64,000 bases of DNA from Aurantiacibacter atlanticus (GCF_001077815.2 NZ_CP011310.1:1612001-1676000), one strand, 5' to 3'. Counted from the first letter of the stretch, positions 26,936 through 36,699 are shown. Notes: generated by a model not told the origin, from the sequence alone. Numbers and translations: made by a program.

Positions 26936-27864
26936 GACGCATTCGCTTCTTCTGCAATGCGTGTGTCGAGGCGCGCTTCAACATGGGCCGCATATTCTGC
27001 GCAGTCCATGCCCGATGCCAGATCACCCGTCAGCAATTTGTCTCGCATACCACTGGCCGAGGGGTGCGGAGTGAGCAGGATATCGCATTTCAGTGTCGCC
27101 AGCCGCGCCAGTCCATCGCGATAGGCCTGCACATAATCGGGATGATCTGAGAAGCGATAATCCGACCGGCTGACTGCACTCAGACTGTCGGCATAGACAA
27201 TGGTCACACATTCGCTGCCTTCGCAGCTTTCCCATTGCCAGCTCAGCGCGCCGGGCGTGTGGCCTGGTGTCTCGACAGGAGTAAAGTCCAGTCCGGCGAT
27301 ATTCAGCGGCTGTCCGGCTGGCGCTGTAGAGACAAATTGTGCGGGCAGGGGGCGCATGGGTGGATGCATGCCCGCCTGCGGGTCTTGCGCATGTGCCGCA
27401 CCAGATACGATTACTCCACGCGCCTGAGCCGAGGTGATTATCGGCGCTCCAGTATTTTGGTGCACCCACCACAACCCGCCGACATGATCGAAATGTTCGT
27501 GACTAGTGAGGATAGCCTTGATGTTTTCCGGCTGGAAACCGAGCACGCGGATGTTTGTGAGAACCTGGCGGGAGCCATTGGCCGTGCCCGTATCGAACAG
27601 CACATGGCCAGAGGGACCCGCAATAAAGATCGCAGTTATACCGCAGGTCCCGACATGATAGGTGTTTCCATGAATGCGAAAGGCGGGTGCGCGCTTCTCC
27701 CACACGTCCCAATCCTTGCATTCCTGCGCCCAATGAACAGGCGACGCGGCGGCATCGCGCGCGGCCTCCATCACGCCAGAACTTGGTGCCGGAACCGGTT
27801 CTTGCGGGGCCACGCACGCCGAAAGCATGATGAGGAAGGCCAGCGAGATTGCCCTAGCGAACAT
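26932..27864 (-). CDS. Subclass B3-like metallo-beta-lactamase fold lipoprotein
   Basis: About 310 residues from the ATG at 27864 (27885 is also possible). A lipoprotein signal, LIMLSAC with Cys17, suggests an outer-membrane or periplasmic lipoprotein. The zinc site is complete in B3 style: HEHFDH (122-127), His202 in TPGHTPG and His267 in LLTPHPSA. ADSLSAVSRSDYRFSDHP also matches B3 enzymes. B3 homologues hydrolyse beta-lactams in many environmental bacteria, but some have other hydrolase roles, so resistance is not proved. It lies between an SDR gene and prmA, overlapping both. Confidence 0.88.
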   Translation of the reverse strand: MFARAISLAFLIMLSACVAPQEPVPAPSSGVMEAARDAAASPVHWAQECKDWDVWEKRAPAFRIHGNTYHVGTCGITAIFIAGPSGHVLFDTGTANGSRQVLTNIRVLGFQPENIKAILTSHEHFDHVGGLWWVHQNTGAPIITSAQARGVIVSGAAHAQDPQAGMHPPMRPLPAQFVSTAPAGQPLNIAGLDFTPVETPGHTPGALSWQWESCEGSECVTIVYADSLSAVSRSDYRFSDHPDYVQAYRDGLARLATLKCDILLTPHPSASGMRDKLLTGDLASGMDCAEYAAHVEARLDTRIAEEANAS

Positions 27865-28579
27865 AGCTTGCACCATTGGCATCAATCACTGCGCCAGTCA
27901 TGCTGGCAGGCGCATCGAGAGCGCAGAACACCGCGATATCGGCAATTTCTTCCGGCTCGGCCACGCGGCCCAGGGGGATATCCGCCAGCAGACCGTCATC
28001 GCCCCGGCTTATGAGATAGTCCCCCGCCATCGAAGTATCAGTATAGCCGGGCGCGATAGCGAAGCTGAGAATATTTTCGGCCGCGTAACTGCGTGCAATC
28101 GTTTTGTGCATCGCGACCATGCCGCCCTTGGCAGCGGCGTAATGCCAATGCGCCGGTGAATCGCCGCGATAGGCCGCGCGGCTGGCAATATGCACAATCC
28201 TGCCGCCATTGCCGTCACCGCCTTCGGCCCGCTTCTGCCAGTGCTGCACGGCAAAGCGGGAAAGCTGGGCAGCGCTGGTGAGGTTGATGCGCATCGTATC
28301 TTCCCAGCGATCCAGCCATTCGATATCGCTGGCGTGCAGCGGGCTTTGTTCGAACATGCCGGCGTTGTTGATCAGCACATCAATCCGGCCATCGAGCCGG
28401 TCCAGCGCATTTTGCCACAGTATCTGCGCGGCGGGCGGATCAGTGAAATCGGCAGCGATGGTGCGTTCATCCACCGGGCGGGTGGCATGGCCAATCACGG
28501 TGCAATCACGCGCCACCAATTGCTCCGCTATGGCAAGGCCGATGCCCCGGCTGCTCCCTGTTACAAGAATATTAGTCAT
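27854..28579 (-). CDS. SDR family oxidoreductase
   Basis: A 241-residue short-chain dehydrogenase. The ATG at 28579 places TGSSRGIG at residues 7-14; the frame extends upstream without homology. INNAGMFE and the catalytic Ser-Tyr-Lys set (HIASRAAYRGDSPAHWHYAAAKGG) are present, and the C-terminal GAVIDANGASYV is typical of SDRs. The substrate is unknown. It is the first gene of the overlapping minus-strand chain with the B3 enzyme, prmA and DUF2459, and lies divergent from sdhD. Confidence 0.87.
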   Translation of the reverse strand: MTNILVTGSSRGIGLAIAEQLVARDCTVIGHATRPVDERTIAADFTDPPAAQILWQNALDRLDGRIDVLINNAGMFEQSPLHASDIEWLDRWEDTMRINLTSAAQLSRFAVQHWQKRAEGGDGNGGRIVHIASRAAYRGDSPAHWHYAAAKGGMVAMHKTIARSYAAENILSFAIAPGYTDTSMAGDYLISRGDDGLLADIPLGRVAEPEEIADIAVFCALDAPASMTGAVIDANGASYVR

Positions 28580-28801
28580 ATTCTGCACCCATAGCCGCGC
28601 GCGGCAATTGGTGGAAGGGGAAGCAGAAGGCCGCGGTGCAAGCGCCGATCGCCTCACCTGTGCCATACAGAACAAGGTGCGCTTGTCTCCCGCGTATCAT
28701 GCGCTAAGGAAGGCGCGAAACAGGAATCACCGGGATTTGTGTGGCTGATTGCCAATGCCGCACAATTCCCGGAACATCATCGTGCTGCGATAGGAATTGT
28801 C

Positions 28802-29191
28802 ATGGGTAATGGAACATCGATCGGCCGCGTGCGCGGCTTGGGGGCGGCGCACGAAGGACCGCATCACTGGCTGATTCAGCGCTTTACGGCGGTCGGCAAT
28901 CTGGTGACGGTGCTTTTTCTGGGTATCTCGCTCGCATTGCTGCCTGATTATTCATATCAAACCGTCAGCCAGTTTATCGCGCAACCCATTCCAGCCTTTA
29001 TGCTGGCGCTGCTGGTCATAACGACCTTCTGGCACGCGCGGCTGGGAATGCAGGTCATGATAGAAGATTACGTCCCGAATGCGGGCACGAAATTTGCCGT
29101 GCTTGTTATCCTCAACCTCGTGACTTTTGCCGGGGCAGGTTTCGGCCTGTTCAGCATCGCCCGCCTCGCTTTTGGCGGAGGAGACGCCTGA
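28802..29191 (+). CDS. sdhD: Succinate dehydrogenase membrane anchor subunit SdhD
   Basis: SdhD, with SdhC, anchors succinate dehydrogenase in the inner membrane and helps bind heme b and quinone. The 129-residue product starts at the ATG at 28802 with the characteristic [15 protein letters not shown], then three membrane helices. [14 protein letters not shown] holds the likely heme-ligand His. The stop overlaps the sdhA start (TGATG). No sdhC lies upstream: the 220-base gap to the divergent SDR gene is too short. Confidence 0.92.
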   Translation: MGNGTSIGRVRGLGAAHEGPHHWLIQRFTAVGNLVTVLFLGISLALLPDYSYQTVSQFIAQPIPAFMLALLVITTFWHARLGMQVMIEDYVPNAGTKFAVLVILNLVTFAGAGFGLFSIARLAFGGGDA

Positions 29192-31035
29192 TGGCTCGCA
29201 ACGAAACTTACGAAATCAACGGTCGCGCATATCCGATTATCGATCACACATATGATGTGGTGGTCGTTGGCGCTGGCGGTTCGGGCCTGCGCGCCACAAT
29301 GGGCGCAGCAGAGGCCGGGTTGAAGACGGCGAATATCTCCAAGGTCTTTCCCACGCGCAGCCATACCGTGGCGGCACAGGGCGGCATCGCGGCCAGCCTT
29401 GGCAACAATACGCCCGATCACTGGTCGTGGCACATGTATGACACGGTGAAGGGCGCAGACTGGCTGGGCGATCAGGACGCAATCGAATATCTCGCCCGCG
29501 AAGCTCCGCAGGCTGTGTATGAGCTGGAGCACGCTGGCGTGCCGTTCAGCCGCAATGAAGACGGCACGATCTACCAGCGACCCTTTGGCGGCCACATGCA
29601 GAACCGCGGCGAAGGCCCGCCGGTCCAGCGCACCTGCGCCGCAGCCGACCGTACCGGCCACGCCATGCTTCACGCGCTCTACCAGCAGAGCCTGAAGTAC
29701 GATGCGGATTTCTTCATCGAATTTTTCGCCATTGATCTGATCATGAAGGGCGAGGGTGCGGACAGGCGCTGCGTTGGCGTGATCGCTATGTGTCTTGATG
29801 ATGGCAGCATCCACCGCTTCCGCGCACATGGCGTAGTGCTGGCGACAGGTGGGTATGGCCGTTGCTATTACACCGCCACGAGCGCGCATACCTGCACCGG
29901 CGATGGCGGCGGCATGGTGCTGCGCGCCGGCCTGCCCATGCAGGATATGGAATTCGTGCAATTCCATCCCACCGGCATCTACGGCGCGGGCGTGCTGATA
30001 ACAGAGGGCGCACGCGGCGAAGGTGGCTATCTCACCAATTCTGAAGGTGAGCGGTTCATGGAACGCTATGCCCCCAGCGCGAAGGACCTCGCCAGCCGTG
30101 ATGTTGTGTCGCGTTCAATGGCGCTGGAAATGCGTGAAGGGCGCGGTGTCGGGCCGGATGGCGACCACATCTTCCTGCACCTCGATCATATCGATCCTGC
30201 CGTATTGGCAGAACGCCTTCCCGGCATCACCGAAAGCGGCAAGATCTTTGCCGGGGTGGACCTTACGCGGCAGCCGCTGCCGGTTACGCCCACGGTGCAT
30301 TACAACATGGGCGGCATTCCCTGTAACTATCATGGCGAAGTTGTCACCGTCGGGCCCGATGGCAACCCGGATCACGTGGTGCCTGGCCTGTTCGCCGTGG
30401 GCGAGGCTGCCTGCGTGTCGGTCCACGGCGCAAACCGTCTCGGCTCCAATTCGCTTATTGACCTCGTGGTTTTTGGTCGTGCAACAGGCTTCCGGCTCAA
30501 GGAATTGATCAAGGCCGGCACTGCGCATGATGAATTGCCTTCAGATAGTGCTGATCTTGCACTTTCGCGTCTGGACCATTTCCGTTTTGCAGACGGCGGC
30601 TCCACTACCGCAGAACTGCGCGCCGAAATGCAGAAGACGATGCAGAAACACGCCGCCGTGTTCCGCGATTCTGCACTGATGCGCGAAGGCGTGCGCCAGT
30701 TGACCGAAACCAACAAGCGGATGCAGGACGTCAAGGTCCATGATCGCTCGCTTATCTGGAACAGCGATCTTATCGAAACACTGGAACTCGACAACCTGAT
30801 GGCGCAGGCCGTGGTGACGATGCATTCTGCCGAAAACCGCAAGGAAAGCCGCGGCGCCCACGCGCATGAAGACTTCCCTGATCGTGATGACAAGCAGTGG
30901 ATGAAGCACACTGCTGCCTGGTTTGAAGGCTGGGGCGGTAGTGGCGGTGACGTGAAGATCGATTACCGTCCGGTCCACGAATATACGCTGACTGATGATG
31001 CAGAATATATCGAGCCGAAGAAGCGAGTATATTGA
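29191..31035 (+). CDS. sdhA: Succinate dehydrogenase flavoprotein subunit SdhA
   Basis: SdhA oxidises succinate to fumarate in the TCA cycle and passes electrons from covalently bound FAD to the iron-sulfur subunit. The 614-residue protein has the dinucleotide-binding GAGGSG (27-32), His58 in [10 protein letters not shown] as FAD attachment site, [34 protein letters not shown] and the active-site Arg-containing [15 protein letters not shown]. It is coupled to sdhD. sdhB does not follow; a DUF3703 gene does. Confidence 0.97.
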   Translation: MARNETYEINGRAYPIIDHTYDVVVVGAGGSGLRATMGAAEAGLKTANISKVFPTRSHTVAAQGGIAASLGNNTPDHWSWHMYDTVKGADWLGDQDAIEYLAREAPQAVYELEHAGVPFSRNEDGTIYQRPFGGHMQNRGEGPPVQRTCAAADRTGHAMLHALYQQSLKYDADFFIEFFAIDLIMKGEGADRRCVGVIAMCLDDGSIHRFRAHGVVLATGGYGRCYYTATSAHTCTGDGGGMVLRAGLPMQDMEFVQFHPTGIYGAGVLITEGARGEGGYLTNSEGERFMERYAPSAKDLASRDVVSRSMALEMREGRGVGPDGDHIFLHLDHIDPAVLAERLPGITESGKIFAGVDLTRQPLPVTPTVHYNMGGIPCNYHGEVVTVGPDGNPDHVVPGLFAVGEAACVSVHGANRLGSNSLIDLVVFGRATGFRLKELIKAGTAHDELPSDSADLALSRLDHFRFADGGSTTAELRAEMQKTMQKHAAVFRDSALMREGVRQLTETNKRMQDVKVHDRSLIWNSDLIETLELDNLMAQAVVTMHSAENRKESRGAHAHEDFPDRDDKQWMKHTAAWFEGWGGSGGDVKIDYRPVHEYTLTDDAEYIEPKKRVY

Positions 31036-31058
31036 TGCAGCGGCTTCGACCTTAGATC

Positions 31059-31373
31059 GTGACCGAACTGCAAGAATTGGCGCAATTGAAAAAGGCGGGG
31101 GAATATTCCGCCGTCTTCTCGCGGTTGGAACGCGCCCATATCATCAGCTACTATTCCACGCTCCATGATGTGCTTGTCCATTTCGCGATGCTGCGCTGGG
31201 CGCGGTGTCGCCATAATGACAGGGAATTGGCCGGACAGGTCTTGCGCCTAATCGGCCCGGCTACAAAGCTCGCGATCGGTTGGGTGCCCGCAGGGAATAC
31301 TGGCGGCACACATTTCAGCCCGATCAAGCCGATGCCCGATGATCTAGCGGCCATCAATGCAGCCAGGCGGTAA
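31059..31373 (+). CDS. DUF3703 family protein
   Basis: A 104-residue protein starting at a GTG at 31059. The family pattern is clear: LERAHIISYYSTLHDVLVHF, MLRWARCRHNDRELAGQVLRL, then GWVPAGNTGGTHFSPIKPMP. Function is unknown. It has His and acidic residues spaced along two long helices, suggesting metal or small-molecule binding. It follows sdhA by 23 bases, so it may be on the sdh transcript, in the place where sdhB is often found. Confidence 0.8.
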   Translation: MTELQELAQLKKAGEYSAVFSRLERAHIISYYSTLHDVLVHFAMLRWARCRHNDRELAGQVLRLIGPATKLAIGWVPAGNTGGTHFSPIKPMPDDLAAINAARR

Positions 31374-31415
31374 ATGCCTCCTTGTGGAATATGCGGCCTG
31401 CGATAAGTTCGTGCA

Positions 31416-32726
31416 ATGAAGCATTTCCTCACAGCCGCAGCACTTGCTGCCGCACCTATCATCGCCACCCCGGCTGCGGCCCAATTGACCAATGCCGAAC
31501 AGGTGATCGCATCGAATGTAGAGACGCATTTTGAAGACGATGTGGCGCTGCTGGAGGTGATGACCAACGTCAATTCGGGCACCCACAATCACGAAGGCGT
31601 GCGCGCTGTAGCAGACCTGCTCATACCAGAGCTGGAAGCGCTGAACTTCACAACTGAATTCATTGACCAGAGCCACGTCGACCGCGCTGGTCACCTTTTC
31701 GCCCGACATAAAGGCAATGCGGATACCACCCGTATTCTGATGATCGGCCATCTCGACACCGTGTTTGAACGCGACAGCCCGTTCCAGCAGTTCACCCGTG
31801 AAGGCGATATAGCCACGGGGCCGGGCGTAGTGGATGACAAGGGCGGGATCATCGTCATCCTTTCGGCCCTGCGCGCGATGGAGGCAGCGGGCACGCTGGA
31901 GGCCGCAAATATCGTTGTCGCGTTGACGGGGGATGAGGAGGACGCGGGCCAACCCATAGAACAATCGCGCGCCGATCTGATCGCTGCTGGCGAATGGGCC
32001 GATGTAGCCTTGGGATTTGAAGGCCTGTCCGTGATGGAAGGGCGTGATTTTGGCGTTGTGGCGCGGCGCAGTTCCAACAGCTGGCAGATCACCACCACAG
32101 GCCAGACAGGCCATTCCAGCGCCATCTTCCGCGACGAAGCAGGCTATGGCGCGGTTTATGAAATAGCGCGCATTCTCGATGCCTTCCGCCAGCAATTGCC
32201 CGAAGAGAACCTCACCTATAACGTTGGTCTTCTTGCAGGCGGCACACCCGCCGTGCTGGCCGATGACGGGCTTTCCGCCAACACCGCTGGCAAGACGAAC
32301 ATCATCGCCTCTACCGCCGTGGCGCGTGGCGATCTGCGCACGATTTCGCAGGATCAGACCGACCGCGTAGCTACCGCGATGCGGGACATAGTGGGACAGA
32401 ACCTACCGGGAACGGGCGCTGAAATCACCTTTGAATTCCGTTATCCGCCCATGTCACCCACCGATGGCAATCGCGCTCTGCTGGCGCGGCTCAACACCAT
32501 CAATGTCGATCTCAGGCTGGAGCCGATGGAGGAATATCCGCCTTCGCGCCGTGGCGCAGCCGACATCAGCTTTGTCGCGACGCTGGTCAATGCTGCGCTG
32601 GCTGGCATGGGGCCGAATGGTGCGGGCAGCCATGCCGAAGGTGAAAGTGCGGATTTATCGAGTTTTACGCGGCAGGCCCAGCGCGCGGCTATCCTGATCA
32701 GTCGACTGGCCGTGGAACCGCGTTAA
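31416..32726 (+). CDS. M20 family metallopeptidase, exported
   Basis: A 436-residue zinc-dependent exopeptidase of the glutamate carboxypeptidase (CPG2-like) group. A signal peptide ends TPAAAQ, so it acts in the periplasm. Metal ligands are in MIGHLDTVFE, GPGVVDDKGG and TGDEEDAG, a complete M20 site; a dimerisation domain with TGQTGHSS follows. The late GAGSHAEGESAD matches the last metal-ligand region. It converges on the cyclophilin gene with only three bases between stops. The physiological substrate is unknown. Confidence 0.9.
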   Translation: MKHFLTAAALAAAPIIATPAAAQLTNAEQVIASNVETHFEDDVALLEVMTNVNSGTHNHEGVRAVADLLIPELEALNFTTEFIDQSHVDRAGHLFARHKGNADTTRILMIGHLDTVFERDSPFQQFTREGDIATGPGVVDDKGGIIVILSALRAMEAAGTLEAANIVVALTGDEEDAGQPIEQSRADLIAAGEWADVALGFEGLSVMEGRDFGVVARRSSNSWQITTTGQTGHSSAIFRDEAGYGAVYEIARILDAFRQQLPEENLTYNVGLLAGGTPAVLADDGLSANTAGKTNIIASTAVARGDLRTISQDQTDRVATAMRDIVGQNLPGTGAEITFEFRYPPMSPTDGNRALLARLNTINVDLRLEPMEEYPPSRRGAADISFVATLVNAALAGMGPNGAGSHAEGESADLSSFTRQAQRAAILISRLAVEPR

Positions 32727-32729
32727 AGG

Positions 32730-33380
32730 CTATTCCTCGTCAGCCCGCCGGGCTTCCACGATCACAACGGGCGCAGCAAGCATTTGTCCGCGCATCCAGC
32801 CTTCACCCTTTTCGGGATCGACCGGTGCTGCATGGATCGCCTCGACCACGTCCATGCCCTGTATGACATAGCCAAAAACGGCATAGCCGCTTTGCCACAC
32901 CGGATTGTCCGATGCGGGATTGGCATCAAGGCCGGTCTGGTCGCCGAGCATGATTGAAAAATCGCCATTCGCGGTTCCCGGCTCTTCCATGGCCATCGAT
33001 ATTGCGCCGCGCGTGTGGCTGATGCCAGTCAGGTTTGTGGGTTCATGCGCGATACCGGGTAGCACCAGCTCTGGGTCCCACTGGGTGCCACCCTGTATCA
33101 ATCCATTGGGCTGATCGCCCCATTCAAGCGGCATGGCGCGGTAGAAAACTGTTCCGTCAAAGCGCCCTTCCTCGACATAGCGCAGGAAATTGGCTGAGGT
33201 GATCGGCGCTCGCTGCGTTTCCAGCGCGATCACAATTTCACCCATAGTCGTTTCCAGAATGACATCGGTGGTGGCGAAGTGTTCCTCCACTGCGAGCTCA
33301 TCAAGAGCTTCCGGAGCAGCATCCTCCGCGACCAGCGGGGAGGCGAGACATAATGCGGCGAATGTGAATCGTTTTAGCAT
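32730..33380 (-). CDS. Cyclophilin-type peptidyl-prolyl isomerase
   Basis: This enzyme speeds cis-trans isomerisation of peptidyl-prolyl bonds, probably in the periplasm. From the ATG at 33380 the product is about 216 residues with a signal peptide (LKRFTFAALCLASPLVAED). The cyclophilin core is visible (MGEIVIALETQRAPITSANFLRYVEEGRFDG, then GAISMAME and DFSIMLGD), with some divergence from E. coli PpiA, including a longer C-terminal extension. An alternative ATG at 33407 exists. Neither start has a strong ribosome site. Confidence 0.85.
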   Translation of the reverse strand: MLKRFTFAALCLASPLVAEDAAPEALDELAVEEHFATTDVILETTMGEIVIALETQRAPITSANFLRYVEEGRFDGTVFYRAMPLEWGDQPNGLIQGGTQWDPELVLPGIAHEPTNLTGISHTRGAISMAMEEPGTANGDFSIMLGDQTGLDANPASDNPVWQSGYAVFGYVIQGMDVVEAIHAAPVDPEKGEGWMRGQMLAAPVVIVEARRADEE

Positions 33381-33496
33381 GGCTGCGTTTGTGAGGGTAT
33401 TCTGCATCGGGGCCAAGCCCGAATGGCCGCATTCACCAATAATTCAGCCTGTCGCATACTATACACGGTTCATCGCAGAAGCAGAAGGAGTGTGCG

Positions 33497-33573
33497 ATGT
33501 CTCGTGAACGAAGTCCCGGAATGAAGCTCTTGCTGGCTGGGCTTGTCGCTGTCGTACTGATCGTCCCCTTGGC
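33497..33573 (+). pseudogene. creD: 5' fragment of creD in a different frame
   Basis: A strong GAAGGAG sits 6 bases before the ATG at 33497. This frame encodes MSRERSPGMKLLLAG and a hydrophobic helix ending VPLA, exactly the N-terminal signal/anchor a CreD protein should have. Homology then continues in the next frame from the ATG at 33574 (MVYALVYDRE). The frame used here runs on to 33754 without CreD similarity. One missing base near 33573 would restore a continuous gene. Confidence 0.75.
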
Positions 33574-34896
33574 ATGGTCTATGCGCTGGTTTACGATCGC
33601 GAAAACCAATCTGACCTCGCGCAGGCCCAGATTGCTGTGGGATGGGGCGGTGTGCAGGTGGTTGCCGGACCGTTGCTCGTCATTCCCTATCGCGAGACAA
33701 TTGTCGAAACAGAGACGGTCAACGGACAGCAGCGCGAGATCCGGCGTGAAGTAAAACGGGAATTATTCGTCGCTCCTGCCAGCCAACAGGTTGAAACCGC
33801 TATCGATCCAGATCGCAAGGCCTATGCTATTTACGAAAGCGTGGTTTATCACGCTGATATGGCAGGCAGCGCCAATTTTACGCTGGCGGAAGAATTGGAA
33901 CGGTTGGGTCTAGCCCGCGAAGACCTGCTGCTTGGCAAAGCGGAATTGCGTTTCGGTATTTCTGATCCACGCGGCCTGACCGATGGTGCCCGCGTTACCG
34001 TGAATGGGGCGGCGGCGCAGCTTGTCCCCGGCAATGGTCCCAATGCCACCGGCAGCGCGGGATTTTCCGCGGCGATCGAGTGGGATGGTAAGAGGCCTCT
34101 GCAGATTGGCTGGGAATATGGGCTGCGCGGCTCCCGCTCGCTGGCAATGGTACCCAGTGGCGGAGATACCGCTTGGCAGGTTACATCACCTTGGCCCCAC
34201 CCCAGCTTTGCTGGCACTCTTCCGGACGAGCGCGAGGTGACAAGCGATGGATTCACGGCAATTTATTCCCGTATCACCAATCTGGCGCTCGGCCAGCAAT
34301 TGGTATCGCTGTCCGATCCGGGCGCAAATTATGGATCAGATAGCGCAACCCACGAAGCTGCAATGGTGGAACGTCATGTCGCCAACAGCAATTCTACGGC
34401 AAGTCCGGTAAGCATCGGTCTTGTCGATCCGGTCGATCTTTACAGCCAGGTTGATCGCGCTGTGAAATACGGATTTCTCTTCATCGGCTTCACCTTTGGC
34501 ACTTTCCTGATGTTTGATGTGGTTGGCGGGGCGAGAGTGGCCAGCGCGGAATATCTGCTCACCGGGGCGGGGTTGATCCTGTTCTTCGTCATGCTTCTCG
34601 CCTTCGCCGAGATTATCGGATTTGCTGCGGCTTATGTGGTGGCGGCTGCTGCGATTATTGGTCTGCTCACCGCCTATAGCGCGGCAGTGCTGGGCACATG
34701 GCGGCGGGCAGGCCTAATCGCGGCGATGCTGGCGGCGCTTTATGCATTGCTGTTCGTGCTTCTCAATATGGAGACATATGCGCTGGTCATCGGCTCGCTG
34801 CTGCTTTTCGCCGGATTGGCGGGGATCATGTATGCAACGCGTAATGTGGATTGGTCTGCCGTGCGCAAGGAGACAGCTACGAGCGAAGTAGCCTAG
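33574..34896 (+). CDS. creD: Inner-membrane protein CreD, main part
   Basis: CreD is an inner-membrane protein linked to envelope integrity in the Cre response of some bacteria. This 440-residue frame holds the family's periplasmic domain (WGGVQVVAGPLLVIPYRET, RELFVAPASQQVET) and five or six C-terminal helices beginning YGFLFIGFTFGTFLMFD. The N-terminal anchor is in the preceding frame from 33497, so the intact protein would be about 465 residues. The ATG at 33574 has no ribosome site of its own. Either the gene is frameshifted or the sequence has an error. No creBC-like pair is adjacent. Confidence 0.85.
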   Translation: MVYALVYDRENQSDLAQAQIAVGWGGVQVVAGPLLVIPYRETIVETETVNGQQREIRREVKRELFVAPASQQVETAIDPDRKAYAIYESVVYHADMAGSANFTLAEELERLGLAREDLLLGKAELRFGISDPRGLTDGARVTVNGAAAQLVPGNGPNATGSAGFSAAIEWDGKRPLQIGWEYGLRGSRSLAMVPSGGDTAWQVTSPWPHPSFAGTLPDEREVTSDGFTAIYSRITNLALGQQLVSLSDPGANYGSDSATHEAAMVERHVANSNSTASPVSIGLVDPVDLYSQVDRAVKYGFLFIGFTFGTFLMFDVVGGARVASAEYLLTGAGLILFFVMLLAFAEIIGFAAAYVVAAAAIIGLLTAYSAAVLGTWRRAGLIAAMLAALYALLFVLLNMETYALVIGSLLLFAGLAGIMYATRNVDWSAVRKETATSEVA

Positions 34897-34920
34897 GCAA
34901 TTGATGAAAGATGGGCTGGG

Positions 34921-35484
34921 TCAGATCACTTCGGCGATCAGGCCCAGCTCCTTTGCCTTTTCGCACGGGAGATACCAATTATCGGGTGCGCGTTTCTGCA
35001 CGTCCTCGACGCTTACCTTGCTGCTTTCTACCATTTGGCGAAAGCCTTCATCCTCGATCTTGATTGAATGCTCGATTTCGTTGAGAGCGGCCTTGAGCTG
35101 CGCGGTGCAGCTTTTAAGTGGTCCGCTGAGATTGATGGTTTTGGTGATCTGCCGTTCATGGATCAGCAGGCTGGTGTTTTCGGTCATGAAGCGGTGTGCG
35201 ACGGGAAAGCCAGCCATGAAGGTGGCCCCGGCTGAATACACCACTGCCTTGCCGAGAAAGGCGATGGTGCGGCCTGCATCGCGCATCAGCCGGATATCAT
35301 CTGCCATGGCGCGGGCGACCTCTGGGTTCCCGCCAAGGGTCGTGATCGCAACCACCAGCATGCCATCCTTGGGTGCGGCGTGAAGCTGATTGCGAAATTC
35401 TGCATACATTGCTTCATCGACGCTACCCATGAGGCGCAATTGCGGGGCGGCGAGGATCTGGTCGGTAGAAATCTGTTCGGTCAT
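34921..35484 (-). CDS. ClpP-like serine protease
   Basis: A 187-residue protein with the ClpP/crotonase fold. TLGGNPEVARAMADDIRLM is the ClpP oxyanion-region pattern, the likely nucleophile Ser is in VVYSAGATFMAG and the catalytic His in LLIHER. A C-terminal PDNWYLPCEKAKELGLI resembles the ClpP region holding the Asp. It differs from housekeeping ClpP and there is no clpX or clpA beside it, so it may be a stand-alone S14-like peptidase. It converges on creD. Confidence 0.75.
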   Translation of the reverse strand: MTEQISTDQILAAPQLRLMGSVDEAMYAEFRNQLHAAPKDGMLVVAITTLGGNPEVARAMADDIRLMRDAGRTIAFLGKAVVYSAGATFMAGFPVAHRFMTENTSLLIHERQITKTINLSGPLKSCTAQLKAALNEIEHSIKIEDEGFRQMVESSKVSVEDVQKRAPDNWYLPCEKAKELGLIAEVI

Positions 35485-35532
35485 GCACGACCAATGAGCT
35501 TGCCCAAGAAAGGGTCCTGCAGTCCGCTATAA

Positions 35533-36699
35533 TCAGCGCCGACGCAGCCTGTCGGGGGTCAGTTGGTCTATCCGGTTTACTCCCATCAACTGCATGCCGC
35601 GGCGAATTTCGTCTTGCATCAGGCCGATGGCGCGATCCATTCCCGGCTCGCCCGCCGCTGCCAGCGCATAGAGATACATGCGTCCGCCACTGACCGCTTT
35701 TGCGCCGGTCGCCAGCGCCTTGAGAACATGGGTGCCACGCCGGACCCCACCATCGAGGATCACCTCTACCCGGTCGCCCACGGCCTGCACGATCTCGTCA
35801 AGCTGATCGAACGGGGTGCGGCTACCGTCAAGCTGTCTGCCCCCGTGATTTGACACCATGATGGCATCCACGCCGATGTCGGCAGCGCGGCGCGCATCGC
35901 CAACGGACATGATACCTTTGAGGCAGAAGGTGCCACCCCACTCGTCACGCAGATTTTCCGCCGCCTGCCAGTTGAGCGAGGGATCAAGCATGGTGTCGAA
36001 ATAGTCTTGTATCGACAGCTTGGTATCAGTGCCGGTTGGAAGGTGCGGTTCAATATTGGGGAGGGCGAATTTCTCCCGGAACAGGAAATTGAGCGTCCAT
36101 GGTGGATGTGCGGCGTAAGACAGCAGGTTCGATGCATTGATGCGGGGAGGGGAGCCAAAGCCGGTACGCTTGCACCGTTCCCGATTGCCTGAAACAATTG
36201 TATCCACCGTCAGCGCGATGGCATCAAACCTGGCGGCCTTCGCCTGCTCCACCAGTGCTGCGTTCAAACCTGCATCGAGATGATAATAATATTGCAGCAA
36301 TTTCGGCCCGGAATAATTCGCGCCGATCTCTGCAAGGCTGACGGTGGACAGGCTGGAGATGCCGCACCACAACCCGTATTTTTCGGCCACTGCCGCGGTC
36401 GCACGTTCACCGTGCCAATGAAAAATGCGTTGCAGCGCTGTTGGGCTCAACATCAGCGGCAGCGCGCTTTTACGGCCCATAATGTTAATCGAAGTATCAA
36501 GATGCTGCCCACCGGCCAGCACATCGGGCACAAGATCAACTTCGTCAAAGGCGGCAGTATTGCGCGCCAGCGTCACTTCGTCATCTGCAGCGCCATCAAT
36601 GTAGTGGAACACGGGATAGGGGAGCCGCCGCCGCGCCAAAGTGCGAAAATCGGCAACATTGTGACAGTCGGACAATTTGCGAATGTGACCAATACTCAT
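35533..36699 (-). CDS. FMN-dependent alpha-hydroxyacid oxidase (LldD-like)
   Basis: A 388-residue flavoenzyme of the lactate dehydrogenase/glycolate oxidase family, oxidising L-2-hydroxyacids. FDEVDLVPDVL, the SPTALQRIFHWHGE stretch, YYYHLDAG and the active-site SNHGGRQLDGS with its base His are all family marks, as is LDGGVRRGTHVLKALATGAKAV. It lacks a signal peptide and is probably membrane-associated through the family's surface loop. It may be L-lactate dehydrogenase (quinone), but substrate cannot be told apart by eye. Confidence 0.87.
   Translation of the reverse strand: MSIGHIRKLSDCHNVADFRTLARRRLPYPVFHYIDGAADDEVTLARNTAAFDEVDLVPDVLAGGQHLDTSINIMGRKSALPLMLSPTALQRIFHWHGERATAAVAEKYGLWCGISSLSTVSLAEIGANYSGPKLLQYYYHLDAGLNAALVEQAKAARFDAIALTVDTIVSGNRERCKRTGFGSPPRINASNLLSYAAHPPWTLNFLFREKFALPNIEPHLPTGTDTKLSIQDYFDTMLDPSLNWQAAENLRDEWGGTFCLKGIMSVGDARRAADIGVDAIMVSNHGGRQLDGSRTPFDQLDEIVQAVGDRVEVILDGGVRRGTHVLKALATGAKAVSGGRMYLYALAAAGEPGMDRAIGLMQDEIRRGMQLMGVNRIDQLTPDRLRRR

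Noticed and set aside
33560..33580. Programmed ribosomal frameshift in creD
   Set aside because: No X-XXY-YYZ slippery heptamer and no obvious downstream pseudoknot; a simple one-base loss explains the pattern better.
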